Assembly (NCBI GenBank): GCA_030849465.1
Contig: JARVLF010000016.1
Span: 868,001-932,000 of the forward strand
Reading direction: 5' to 3'
Origin: Moesziomyces globuligerus
Taxonomy: Eukaryota; Basidiomycota; Ustilaginomycetes; Ustilaginales; Ustilaginaceae
DNA length: 64,000 nucleotides
Both the position numbers and the translations under genes were made by a program. Numbering within the stretch: the stretch's first letter is position 1; each line of letters starts with the position of its first letter. The notes under the pieces are model-generated. The model ran no database searches, had not been told where the DNA came from, and was given only the letters and a program-made list of their open reading frames with translations. This document shows positions 8,897-18,648 of this stretch, piece after piece.

Positions 8897-10390
8897 ATGC
8901 TGCCAATGGGCCGGATTGCGCCCGAGGTAGCCAGCGGCTCCACGCTCGGCGCCTCCCATCCCGCTCCGGGCCCGAGCGAGGAGGACGAGTTCGAGACGTA
9001 CCTGCTTCTTCTTCTCTCCGACTCGAACCTGCCTACGGGTGGCTTCGTCGCCTCATCTGGACTCGAGTCATTCCACGCCCACGGACTCCTGCATACGCTC
9101 TCCAAGCCGCCCTCGCAGCAAGTTTCGGGGAGCGGGACCTCGACCAAGCGGACGGCGCCGTCGCAGGCCGAGTTCTCGTCGGCGACGCTCTCGTTTGCCC
9201 GCTCGACGCTGCATTCGTATGCACGATCCAGCTTCCCCTTTCTCGCCCGTGTGCATGCTCGCGTGACGACATTTCTCGATGACGCTGTCCAAAGCCGGCA
9301 CCATCGCAGTGTCGAGCGTAGCGGTGGCCATGACGAGCGCGGGGACACGATGCAGGCGTGTTTGGAGGAAGTGGCGCAGCTGGACAACTCGTACCATACG
9401 CTGCTGCTCAACCACGTAGCCCGACGTGCTTCCAAGGCGCAAGGCATCGCCCTGCTCACGCTGTACTCCAAAGCCTTTGCCAAGCCCATCGACCTCAGTC
9501 GCCAACCCTTCGATGGCTCTCGGATCGGACAACATCCTTCCACCGCCACACAATCGGAAACCATAGACGAGCAGGGTGAGAAGCCGAAGGAGGAGAGGCG
9601 AATCGAGGTGGCGGCACAGCTCATGGATCGGCTCAAGATGGACGTGCGTCGAGCAAGCGCGCAGGCGCAGGGGAGCGGGAAGCAGGGACCGCAGGGACCG
9701 CAGGGACCGCAGGGGCATTTGCCCACTTGTTGGGCCGTCTTCGCTGCGTGTCTAGGCATCTCGCTGCGCAAGAGCGTCTATCTCCATCTCTTCCTCCAGG
9801 CGCGCTCGCTCTTCTCGAGCTCGATCAGGCTCAATACGCTCGGGCCTTACCTGGCGCATCAACTGATGCGCTTCCAGATGCGCGCCATCGTCAACGAGAT
9901 CCTCGACGAAATGCTACGCGAAGATTGCTTGTCCCTTGCGCTTCCTCAACATCAGAAGAAACCACCCAGTCGGCCAACAATACAGCAGGAGCCACAGCAG
10001 CCACAGCAACCACAGCAGACACGGGCGTATACGATCGATGGCGCGGAAGTCGACGCACACGCAGAGGCAACGTTGGGCTCGCGCAAGACCAAACCCTTCC
10101 GCAACACGGCTACCATGGCTGTCCCCGCAGCGAGGGCGAGAAAGATCGAGACGCTCCGCACCGGTAAGGGCGTGCTCATCCCGGTCGACGACGACGATCC
10201 GGACCAGGGATGGGCGTGGGACTGGCCCGAAGAACAAGACTCGTTCGCCCAGGCTGACCCGAATGGCACCGGCAACGACCCAGAACAGGGATTCTGGACC
10301 TCGTCGTCCGCGCCAGCTACCACATTTCCCCTCGGAGAAATCATCCAGGCTCGCCACGATCAGCTCCATTCGCGGCTATTCAACAGCTGA
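8897..10390 (+). CDS. Urease accessory protein UreF
   Basis: A single exon of 497 codons starting at ATG 8897. Residues ~35-62 carry LLLLSDSNLPTGGFVASSGL, the hallmark UreF N-terminal motif, and residues ~277-330 carry the second conserved helical block (AVFAACLGISLRKSVYLHLF ... APYL-like GPYLAHQLMRFQMR). UreF bridges urease and UreH(D)/UreG during GTP-dependent nickel insertion into cytosolic urease. The protein is roughly twice bacterial length because of an acidic/low-complexity insertion around residues 200-275 and a ~150-residue C-terminal extension. Two coding microsatellites are visible: a 9-bp unit repeated three times at 9683-9709 (Gly-Pro-Gln) and a Pro-Gln-Gln run at about 9992-10018. 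Partners UreG and UreD are not in this window. Confidence 0.88.
   Translation: MLPMGRIAPEVASGSTLGASHPAPGPSEEDEFETYLLLLLSDSNLPTGGFVASSGLESFHAHGLLHTLSKPPSQQVSGSGTSTKRTAPSQAEFSSATLSFARSTLHSYARSSFPFLARVHARVTTFLDDAVQSRHHRSVERSGGHDERGDTMQACLEEVAQLDNSYHTLLLNHVARRASKAQGIALLTLYSKAFAKPIDLSRQPFDGSRIGQHPSTATQSETIDEQGEKPKEERRIEVAAQLMDRLKMDVRRASAQAQGSGKQGPQGPQGPQGHLPTCWAVFAACLGISLRKSVYLHLFLQARSLFSSSIRLNTLGPYLAHQLMRFQMRAIVNEILDEMLREDCLSLALPQHQKKPPSRPTIQQEPQQPQQPQQTRAYTIDGAEVDAHAEATLGSRKTKPFRNTATMAVPAARARKIETLRTGKGVLIPVDDDDPDQGWAWDWPEEQDSFAQADPNGTGNDPEQGFWTSSSAPATTFPLGEIIQARHDQLHSRLFNS
9683..9709 (+). repeat. 9-bp coding minisatellite in UreF (Gly-Pro-Gln x3)
   Basis: The unit cagggaccg occurs three times in tandem and encodes a short Gly-Pro-Gln repeat in the variable loop of UreF. 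Confidence 0.9.
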
Positions 10391-10579
10391 TCACCACTCC
10401 TGTGAGGTTCTTATCGTGCGAATCCATTACTGCGTATTCCAGTCCGATGCGACGGGCTCGGATGCTATTCCGAAAGACAGAGCATTCGATGCGACACTGT
10501 TTACCAAATGATAGTCAAAGGCGACACTCCGTTGAGCGGAAGCGTTCCGAATGCTTGGTGGTAAGGACGTCTTGGCACT

Positions 10580-11347
10580 TCACTTCCAGTTCTTGGGGCC
10601 GATCTCAAAGAGACCGATCTTGCGACTGCTGGGGCCACCAGTGACGGTGTTCCAGACCCTCTGGTAGGTGCGGAAGAAGATGCTCTGGGGTGGTGCGGCA
10701 GTGCCGGGCACGTGGATGCGAGGAGAGTTCTGGATAGACTGGCGCACGTCGTTGGCCTTGTCCTTGAGGTCAAAGTCGAGGCCGACGCCCGAGATCTGGT
10801 CGCGGGTCTCGTCGGCCTGGGGCAAGATGCTCTCGTTGCTCAGGAATCTGCGCAACGGCGACGAGGCGGTGAGGAAGCCGGACGAAGTCTGTCTCGCATG
10901 CTCGTCAGAGATGGGAGAGAATTTGGAATGCACCAGGTATTCCCACAGAATGGTGGCTGCAAAGAGGTAGATGGAGACGCGGAGTGCGACCTCGATGCGG
11001 TGCTGCGACTTCTCTTCTTGCTCGGTGGCCATCTTTTCGATACGTCGTCCCTTGATCGCCTTGCCCGACTTACTGTATCGCACGACGGAGAGCGCGATGA
11101 TCGAGCCGAACGACACACCCTGGAGCAGAGCAATGACGAATGTGAGACCTCGCTCGAAGTCGGACGTCCAGTATCCTGAACGGTGCAGCAGGACGTAGAT
11201 GCCGTAGATCGGAAGCAGCACGTGCGGGACGAGCAATCCGGATCCGAGACCGCCGTGCTTGATGGTATTGTAGGCGGCCCTGAGAGGTTTGAACTTGGCG
11301 TGACGCTCGGTTCCCGGTTCAGGATGAAGACGGAATTTGCCCGACAT
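10580..11347 (-). CDS. Conserved-looking three-TM membrane protein, unknown function
   Basis: One exon of 255 codons from ATG 11345-11347 (MSGKFRLHPEPGTERHAKF). Three hydrophobic helices are visible at about residues 37-59 (LLVPHVLLPIYGIYVLL), 66-90 and 120-143, with a short KSGKAIKGRR basic segment between helices 2 and 3. The C-terminal ~110 residues are soluble and end GLFEIGPKNWK. I do not recognise the family. The topology suggests a small ER or mitochondrial membrane protein. It is convergent with UreF (190 bp between stop codons). Confidence 0.75.
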   Translation of the reverse strand: MSGKFRLHPEPGTERHAKFKPLRAAYNTIKHGGLGSGLLVPHVLLPIYGIYVLLHRSGYWTSDFERGLTFVIALLQGVSFGSIIALSVVRYSKSGKAIKGRRIEKMATEQEEKSQHRIEVALRVSIYLFAATILWEYLVHSKFSPISDEHARQTSSGFLTASSPLRRFLSNESILPQADETRDQISGVGLDFDLKDKANDVRQSIQNSPRIHVPGTAAPPQSIFFRTYQRVWNTVTGGPSSRKIGLFEIGPKNWK

Positions 11348-13560
11348 GATGCTTGATGGATGGGGGAGCGGTCTACGAAGGAGGACGGGATTGCTGGAGT
11401 CTTGGTATCGACAGCTGCTAAGGGTATAGTGATGACCGGGTGGTGCTGGATGTCGGCGAGATAAAGGAGCAAAGGATGGTGAGGGTGAACAATGAAGGCT
11501 GCGGCGGATAGGTGCCGTGCTTCTATTGGCAAAGCGGAGGCATACGGAGGGTCAAAGTCGACTGAGGCCCATCCTTGGCCATCTATGTCTTGCGAGTGCA
11601 ATTGCGACCCATGTGCTTGGGGCGCCAGGCCGGCGAGCACAACGTGGCCGCCAGCCGCTCGTTTGGAACGCAAGGCAGGAGCCGAGGTCCAGCCTAGCGC
11701 TGTCGCAGCGTGAATCAGAAGGCTGGCGAAAAGTGGGTTCGGCTAAGCCGAGCGATGATGCAGCTTTCACTCGCCTCCTCCACTTTGGCCATGTCTCACG
11801 TTCATCCTCTGGCCAAGGCTGGCTTCCATGGATGGGGAATTTTAGGCTTTGCTGCACCTCAATGCCTCCCTCCGCACTCGCATCCATGCATGCGCCTTTC
11901 GCTGAAAATCACTCCGCCGCGGCTGTCCGTCATCGGCGGCGCCGTTCGCAGCTCCGCCATCGTCCCGCGCTGCTAAGTGCCTTATGTGAATGGGTGCCTG
12001 AGGCTGGAGAAACTGGCTGAGGCGGATGTGACGGGCTCCATATTGAGCTTGCTGTTCCGTGGGCAGCAAGCAGATGTGCGCTGTTACAGTACCGCGGTCG
12101 GTTGAGCTGGGGCGCAATGGGCCAAGTTCGAAACTGCTGCGGGCGTAGCTTTGGCGGTTAGGATTCAGGTAGCGGAAGCCGCGCTTCAGCTGGCCGCCCT
12201 CGCAGCCGCCCCGAGTTGAAACGACGCCCAGCACGCTGCTCTGCGGGACTCGTGCATCATTCCGAGCAGAGTATCTTCAAATTCGTATTAGACGTTTAAA
12301 CAACCATAGTCTAACATCAAATTTCCATATCAAATTTGGAGGGAATCACACGTGATGGATCGCGCTCCTGCGCGTGTTCTGAAGCAACACACAACACGCT
12401 GCATGACGGAGCCTTTTCTGGAGCGCGATTCGGGGTGCGCCAATGGCATGGTCCAGTTGCCTCATTCGGCAGGTGCGATGGCGGCACACGATGACGAGAT
12501 GGTGGCTCAGAGCGTCCGACAGCGCCCTTGGCAAGCCAAACTCTGCCTGTGTCGGCACAGCCCCCTCGGTGCGGTCATCTGACGCTAGTCATAACGTCAG
12601 TCCGAGTCTGACCGCATGAGATGGTCCTCCTCCACGCCATCCTTGGCTTGATAAGAGAGATCCCCACAATGACGATGCTGTAGAAAGTAGACTCGACCTG
12701 ACGGTTCCCCGCTCGTATTGCAGGGGGCGCAAACGAACCGATCTGGACGCCAAGATCCCTGCGCCGCCGATCGTCGACGCCCAGATTGGGCTCCGCCGAT
12801 ACAAAGCTTTGTGATGCCCTTGATCGGCGTTGCTTTGTCACAGACCGTGAGAAGATAGAGCGCGGCCGCAACGGCAGGCACCGCCGAAGCGCAGTAGCTC
12901 TACATGCATCCGAGATTGATTTGGCAGTCCGGCTTCTATTCTTTGCTTCCATTTCGACCGTAGTGGCCAACCACTCGAGCGGAGGACGCTAACGTGCAGT
13001 CATGAGCTGCCACCCATATGGGTCTATGCGGATCGGCCGATGGGTTGAGGACCAAACGCGATAGGTGAGGCAAAGTCATGGGTGCGTGCGTGGAGATAGG
13101 CTGAAATGCGCAGCGTGCGAAAATGCAAAGCGTGCGGAAATGCAAGCAGCTGCGTGCGGTGACAGGAGGCGTGCGCCGCTAAGTTACAGCATTTCGGGCT
13201 CAAGCGCTTTGTGGAGGAAAGGCGCCATTTCAGCCTCGCGCGCCTGCAGCTCATGCTTTTTTCCCACATCATCATCATCCATCCCATTGACATCCGCGCT
13301 CGCCCATTCTCCCTTTCTTGCTTCACTTCCACCAACATCTTCCCCGAATCAGACATTCGTTCCTGCCTTTACTCTGCTTCCGCTGCACTATTGCGATTCA
13401 TCTCGCTTAAACGACATCAACATACATCAACACTTTGCCGCCAAACACTACAAACGACCTTCCCGCCCCTATCTGCACTTCATTCCCGGCTCATCCGCCC
13501 TCGGAGTGCACTATCGCTTCGCTCCTATCTGTCTCATCGCGCTCTCGTCCATCAGAAGCC
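11348..13560. other. 2.2-kb intergenic region
   Basis: No supportable gene. It includes one TACAGTA heptamer at 12085-12091 that is part of a 14-mer shared with 30772-30785, an AT-rich patch at about 12262-12345 containing a repeated atcaaattt unit, a CACGTG E-box at about 12349, and a pyrimidine-rich leader from about 13270 to the next ATG. Confidence 0.5.
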
Positions 13561-15294
13561 ATGTCGATCACGGCATCGCCCGTCCCGCATACAAATAGGG
13601 CAAGGGCCCCGCTCGCCGAACTCCCCCTTCACCAGTTTGTGTCTCAATCCCTTGCCGGCTCGCCAACGACCCACTGCGACAATCTCCTCAAGACTCCCTC
13701 GCGCTCTCGATCTCGATCCCCTTCCCTGCCTCGCAGCCGTCGCGGCTCGCTCTCCGTCTCGCCCCACAAGCAGGCCGTGCTGCAAAATCACAGACTCGGC
13801 CGCGAGGGCTCCGTCGCCTCGCCTTCATCACAACCGTCTCACTCGTCTGATCCATCCGACACCATGGCCGATGCCGACGTCGCGCTTCGACCTCGTCGTC
13901 TCTTCAACGCACAGACCCCCGAGAATGCCGGTCTGGACCTGGATGCCAGCCCGATCCTGGCAGCTTCCCCGTCGGCAGGGTCGCGCTTCTCGCCCCGCAA
14001 CGTCCGGAATCTAGTGCACCACTCGCCCAGTCGACCCAGCACTCCGAAGGGTGCGGCCACCACTCCGCTCAACATGAGGCAGCATCGTCCGCCGCACACC
14101 TCGGGCCCCAAGCCGGCCAACTTTCTGGAGCCAAGTCCTTCGACTCAGCGCGTGACCGAGCCGAGGCTAGCCAGCTCTCGCCGTCGCGAACAGGACGCGG
14201 CCACCGCCACGCCTTCGCGTACGCGCACGCACCAAATCCAAGTCTCTGCTAATGCTGAGACGGCGCTGAACGCACCAGGCCATGTGACGCCTCTCGAAGA
14301 GCCGGGGCATGCAGCTTCGAGCATCGTATTGCAGAGCCTACCCAAGAAGAAGCATCGCGTCTCGCGCACCGAGATCGCCGTCGCCCACGAAGAGGCAGGC
14401 GCCGGGCCCATCGCCAGTCCCAGCCCGCGCAAGATGACCGACTACTTCTCGGCGTCGCAGCAGCCGGACGATGCGATGGACTCGGGCTCGTCGCGTGCCA
14501 GGTCCGGCTCCATCACACACCATCTGGCCACGGTGGCATCGTTGCCAAGTCTGACCGATCTGAGCGCCAAGGCGTCCATGAACGGCCTGGCGCTGGCTCA
14601 GTCCGGTCTCTTCCTTGGGCTCGTCGCACGACCCCTGCCCGGGTGGACGGTGTACGAAGATGCATCTGCAATGCTCAAGAGCGACGACACAGCGCCATCG
14701 CAGGACCATCCCGCGGGTGAGCTCGAGCTCGCCGCGGCCTCTAGCCCTCTGGCCAGTGCAGCCAGCCATGCGACGCCGTCGACACCGAACAAGGAGAATC
14801 GGCGACCGGAGGCGAATTTGTTGGCGTCGATGGTGGTACCCATTGCGCTGCCGGACCGCGCGTACAGCGTGGATGCGCTGCCGGCAAAGACGCGCTCGTC
14901 TTCGCGCCTTTCCTCGGCCGTGTCGAGTCCCGTCGGTGTCGCCCCGCGCAAGCGCGGCACCGGCGGCAGGCTGAGCCTCCTCGCGGACGCTGAAGAGGGC
15001 GATGCGACCAAGGATGCTTCGCTCCAGACGGGTGATGCGGTCGAGGAGGGCGTCAACTCCAACGTGCTTGGGTCGGGGAAGAAGCCCAGGTCCAGAAGCA
15101 CGGCTCGCAGCTCGGCAGCGGCAGGGTCTCCCACTGCGATTCGGAAGGTCTCGGCACACCAGCGCCAGGCCTCGGCCGGTCGGCGCATCGAGTCGGGTCT
15201 CGCCAGCCGCAAGGGCTCCAGCACGTACGGTGTCGATCCTGCTGCGTCCGCCGACGCCGTCGCTTCGCGGACTCGATCCCGCACCCGCGTCTGA
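13561..15294 (+). CDS. Large disordered protein with S/T-P sites, KEN box and PIP-degron-like motif
   Basis: Start chosen at ATG 13561 (MSITASPVPHTNRARAPLAE); the frame is open to an earlier ATG at 13435, but that stretch reads as leader. The product is 577 residues, almost entirely Ser/Pro/Ala/Arg-rich with no recognisable fold. It has at least a dozen SP/TP sites in the first ~300 residues (VASPSS, AQTPEN, HHSPSRPSTP, HVTPLEE, ASPSPRK). At about residues 289-297 it contains PRKMTDYFS, which resembles the M-T-D-[FY]-[FY] core of PCNA-dependent degrons, and at 411-413 a KEN tripeptide within TPNKENRRPE. These point to a cell-cycle-controlled nuclear protein, by motif inference only. No named family is recognised. 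Confidence 0.7.
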   Translation: MSITASPVPHTNRARAPLAELPLHQFVSQSLAGSPTTHCDNLLKTPSRSRSRSPSLPRSRRGSLSVSPHKQAVLQNHRLGREGSVASPSSQPSHSSDPSDTMADADVALRPRRLFNAQTPENAGLDLDASPILAASPSAGSRFSPRNVRNLVHHSPSRPSTPKGAATTPLNMRQHRPPHTSGPKPANFLEPSPSTQRVTEPRLASSRRREQDAATATPSRTRTHQIQVSANAETALNAPGHVTPLEEPGHAASSIVLQSLPKKKHRVSRTEIAVAHEEAGAGPIASPSPRKMTDYFSASQQPDDAMDSGSSRARSGSITHHLATVASLPSLTDLSAKASMNGLALAQSGLFLGLVARPLPGWTVYEDASAMLKSDDTAPSQDHPAGELELAAASSPLASAASHATPSTPNKENRRPEANLLASMVVPIALPDRAYSVDALPAKTRSSSRLSSAVSSPVGVAPRKRGTGGRLSLLADAEEGDATKDASLQTGDAVEEGVNSNVLGSGKKPRSRSTARSSAAAGSPTAIRKVSAHQRQASAGRRIESGLASRKGSSTYGVDPAASADAVASRTRSRTRV

Positions 15295-15649
15295 ACAATG
15301 CCTCCTTCCTCTCACGCTTCCCTCAAGATTGTCCGTGTGCCTTTTGCAACGCCATCGTTCGCTTCGCTCTCGTCCTTCTCTCCGACCTTCGCTCCTTCCA
15401 GTCTTTGCTTTTCGGTTTCTTTAGCTCCAGCTGTATCATAGTCCTCCCTTGAGCGTCGTTTGGAACGTGCATTGTCTTTGCAGTGATTCGGGCGTGTCAG
15501 TGGTGGGGTGTATCAAGAGCGGTAAAATATGCGGTGAATTTCGCGGCCATGCATCACACTGAGCCGGCGGAGCGGGGAAAGGGCCGATGTCGCGATGACG
15601 CGGCGGAACTTGACGGGCAACCATCACGTCGATCCACTTTTCGGCGAGT
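15295..15649. other. Short intergenic region
   Basis: 355 bp between two plus-strand genes; presumably terminator of the first and promoter of the second. Nothing specific is seen. Confidence 0.4.
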
Positions 15650-17434
15650 ATGACCAAGGCATCGGGGGTATCTTCGCTGTCGGTGGTGCGGCAGCTATGG
15701 GAGTACTCGGGGCTGCCAGTCCAGGTGCTGGACAATACGCTGCGGCAGGGTGGGCTTGAGCTTGGACACGATCCGGCCTTGCATGGGCAGGCGGTTCGGT
15801 CTTCGTTCCAGATCACTGCCGTTGCGCAGGGATGCACCGCGGCTATTGCGCTGGCTGCACAGCTCTGCACCGCGCTCGTCCAGTGCGAGGATGAGCGAAG
15901 AGCCGGGTCACACGAGAAGCTGGAGGAGAAGCTACGGACGTTGGTGCTAGGTCCTGTTTCGGTCGATGCGCGACACGCCGTAGCAGAGTACAAGGGCTGG
16001 ACTCGCATCTACCACGCTAGGGAACGAGGGAAGAACACAGATATACGGCAGATGCTTCGAGAATCGATCGCGTCCGATAGCGAAGCAGCCAAGGAGCTGC
16101 TTGGAATCGATGCGCATGCGGTGGCTGACTGGGACTCACTTGCGGGACTGTACCGCACCGCACCCTCGGGACGAGATGTACCGGACATGGTACGGATCCA
16201 TACCAACTTTCCGCACCACAAGCTCGGTATCCTACAGCTGCTCGGACTCGTACCCGAGAGTATGTGCTGGAACGACGTAGGCATCCACGACGTCTTTGCG
16301 CAGTTCAAGCCGCCAGACCTTCAGCATCGGCTCGACACGTGGGATGCCTTCGAATTCGAGGCCTGCGCCCAGCAGCGAGGGTTGTGCGTCACAGCCTACC
16401 GAACCTCGTCCGAGTGGCAGCAGTCCGAGATGGGTCGAGCGCTGGCAGGGTGGATGCGCGAAAACGGCGGCTCGCCCTTCCGCATCAGCCGCCTCACCTC
16501 AACCACCACTGGAGCGATGCAGAGGGCAGAAGTGGAGAGGAGGAGGATGAGGGTGGTGGACATGTCGCGCGTGATCGCCGGACCGATCTCGAGCCGGGCG
16601 CTGGCTGCGCACGGCGCCGACGTCATTCTGGTCAGCGGCAAGGATCTCCCCAACCTGCCGTTGCGTGAACTCGAAACGGCCAGAGCCAAACGCTCTGCCT
16701 TGGTCGACCTCCCCCGTGGCGGCAAGGAGCTACCGGCGGCAATGCGCAAGTTGGTGGAAGAGGCGGATGTAGTCTCGCAGGCGTATCGACCCGGCGGGTT
16801 GGCCGAGCGAGGACTAGGTCCTGAACAGGTGCAGGCCCTTCGACCCGGGATCGTCTACGCCGAGCTGTGTGCGTTCGGCTTTGCTGGACCCTGGGCGCAC
16901 ATGCGCGCCTACGACTCGCTCACACAGACGGCCTGCGGGATGAACCATCTCGAAGCTCTCAGCTACCGCGACTTCACTGGTGCAGCCGAGGCCAAGGTGG
17001 AGCCCAAACCGATGCCTATACAGGCGCTCGACTATGCGGCGGGCTCGCTGCTGTGTCTGGCGACGCTCGCCGCCAAGTGCCGGGGTCTGATGGAACGTCT
17101 CGAGGCTAACACGCAGCGAGAGGAGAAGGGTTGGCACGTTCAGGTCAGTCTGGCTAGCACGGCAGAATGGATCCAGAGCCTCGGTCAGCTTCACGGCGAC
17201 GATGCATGGGCAGCCCCACCAGCCGAGGCCATCCCCAACGACCCCGAACGACTGGCCGCCATGACGAGCAGCTATCGAGTTCGGGGTCTCAGCGACGAGG
17301 TCGAGGGAGACGTGTTCGTGCTCGCGATTCGACACCCGTCCATTGCACCGCAAGACCTAGGCACGGAAGACGATCACGAGCAGCAGCGATGGAGCGTTCC
17401 AGCGTATCTCGGCGTCGACTCGTTAGAATGGTGA
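15650..17434 (+). CDS. CoA-transferase family III (CaiB/BaiF) protein
   Basis: A single 594-codon exon from ATG 15650. The segment from about residue 301 matches the start of a standard family III enzyme (RVVDMSRVIAGPISSRALAA), followed by DVVSQAYRPGGLAERGLG, a RPGIVYAELCAFGFAGPW block and PIQALDYAAG near 461, where the Asp aligns with the catalytic aspartate that forms the acyl anhydride. Residues 1-300 resemble the C-terminal half of another family member (SSFQITAVAQGCTAAIALAA), so the protein looks like a degenerate tandem arrangement. The family swaps CoA between small carboxylic acids or racemises 2-methylacyl-CoA; the substrate is not predictable. No peroxisomal signal at the C-terminus (ends GVDSLEW). 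Confidence 0.82.
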   Translation: MTKASGVSSLSVVRQLWEYSGLPVQVLDNTLRQGGLELGHDPALHGQAVRSSFQITAVAQGCTAAIALAAQLCTALVQCEDERRAGSHEKLEEKLRTLVLGPVSVDARHAVAEYKGWTRIYHARERGKNTDIRQMLRESIASDSEAAKELLGIDAHAVADWDSLAGLYRTAPSGRDVPDMVRIHTNFPHHKLGILQLLGLVPESMCWNDVGIHDVFAQFKPPDLQHRLDTWDAFEFEACAQQRGLCVTAYRTSSEWQQSEMGRALAGWMRENGGSPFRISRLTSTTTGAMQRAEVERRRMRVVDMSRVIAGPISSRALAAHGADVILVSGKDLPNLPLRELETARAKRSALVDLPRGGKELPAAMRKLVEEADVVSQAYRPGGLAERGLGPEQVQALRPGIVYAELCAFGFAGPWAHMRAYDSLTQTACGMNHLEALSYRDFTGAAEAKVEPKPMPIQALDYAAGSLLCLATLAAKCRGLMERLEANTQREEKGWHVQVSLASTAEWIQSLGQLHGDDAWAAPPAEAIPNDPERLAAMTSSYRVRGLSDEVEGDVFVLAIRHPSIAPQDLGTEDDHEQQRWSVPAYLGVDSLEW

Positions 17435-18648
17435 GGGCTCTCCTTCGCTGTCACTCTTGGAAGCTGAATTTACTCGGCTCGTATCCGCCAACTGATGGTA
17501 TGCTCGCGGATGTCGAGGAGTGGCGCTGAGGCGGGGGCGGGAACCGCGCTGCCAGTTACCGCCGCCCAGCCCAGCCACACGAAATCCGGGCTCGCGTAGA
17601 TGAGGGCTGGCTGGTGCGGCGGGTGTGAATGGGAAAAAGCGGCTCGGCTGAGGCTCAAATTTTGGCGGATCCCGGCTGACTGGCATGTGGGCCCCGGCCA
17701 GTGTCGCAGCTGGTCAGCATGCAAAGCGTCCCAAGTGGAGGAGGCACGCTGCAGACTGGGAAAGCCCGGCTCGGGCCACCCAGCGAATCGTTTCTTACGT
17801 CGGCTAGACCCGTCCCAAGGCCGTCGGCTCCACACTTCGGATGCAGTCGATTCTGTCACAAGAGCCGTGCAAGCGATCCCAGTTGACGTCAGGAACATGA
17901 GGCTCATGGCGAAACGACTGGGGTGACGCGGGTCGGAAGAGCCGTCGCTGGCGAAAGAGTCAGGCGAGGTCGGGTGGTCGAGGCGGGGAATCCGAGCGGT
18001 GGGTGTACTCAACGTCAGCGCGCCGCCCCTGCCATTGTCTCAACGATGGGCAAGGCAAGCGAGGGTTGCGTGCCAGTCGCCTTGAGCAGTCGGGTGGGCA
18101 AGACGGCTGATGCAGATCCTTCGAGGCTTGTGTGCATTTCCCCACTTGGCGCAGAGCCGCCTCGCAGCGGCCCACCGATTTTATAGCGTGAAATGCTCCG
18201 AACCGCTCACCCCCAGACAAGGCGCGAGCAGGCGAGAGCGCCCTCCATGCACGAGCTGCATCTCCCTGCCCAAAGCGGCTGTGACCTCTCGACGCCCAAC
18301 CTCCTGTCTCCTGCGCAGAGCAGCACCCCCTCCTGCATATCCTTGCTCCACCTCCCACCAATCCCCCCCAAAAGTCACGATTCCTTCCCTTCCATCTTCC
18401 TTTGTCCGCGCATCCGTCCTTCCTGCCCTCGAACATCCCGCCCGGGCCCCTCATCATCACGACGCGGGCGCCAGTCACTCGTCCGACTTCCTCGTAGATC
18501 CCCCTTTTCAGTCACTAGAGCCCCTGTCGCTTGCCCACCTCCAGCTCTGCACCCGTCTAGAGCCCGAAGCGCCCTTACATCTAGTTCCTTCGCTACTCGC
18601 ACCATCGGCAATCTCGACAGCGCCAAAGCTACGGCCGTCTCGACAACC
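17435..18648. promoter_or_regulatory. Upstream region of the OSBP gene, with CRE-like palindrome and TATA-like box
   Basis: About 1.2 kb without a supportable gene. A perfect CRE palindrome TGACGTCA lies at 17884-17891, an AATTTTGGCG decamer at 17658-17667, and a TATA-like ttttatag at about 18179-18186. From about 18260 the plus strand is strongly C/T-rich, as expected for a transcribed leader, so the in-frame ATG at 18193 sits too close to the TATA-like site to be a good start. Confidence 0.45.

Noticed and set aside
14338..15315. 325-codon minus-strand frame opposite the disordered protein
   Set aside because: Antisense shadow rich in Arg/Gly; the plus-strand frame has a consistent start and neighbours.
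18193..18648. 152-codon N-terminal extension of the OSBP gene
   Set aside because: Pyrimidine-rich leader immediately after a TATA-like sequence; translation is low-complexity and lacks homology.
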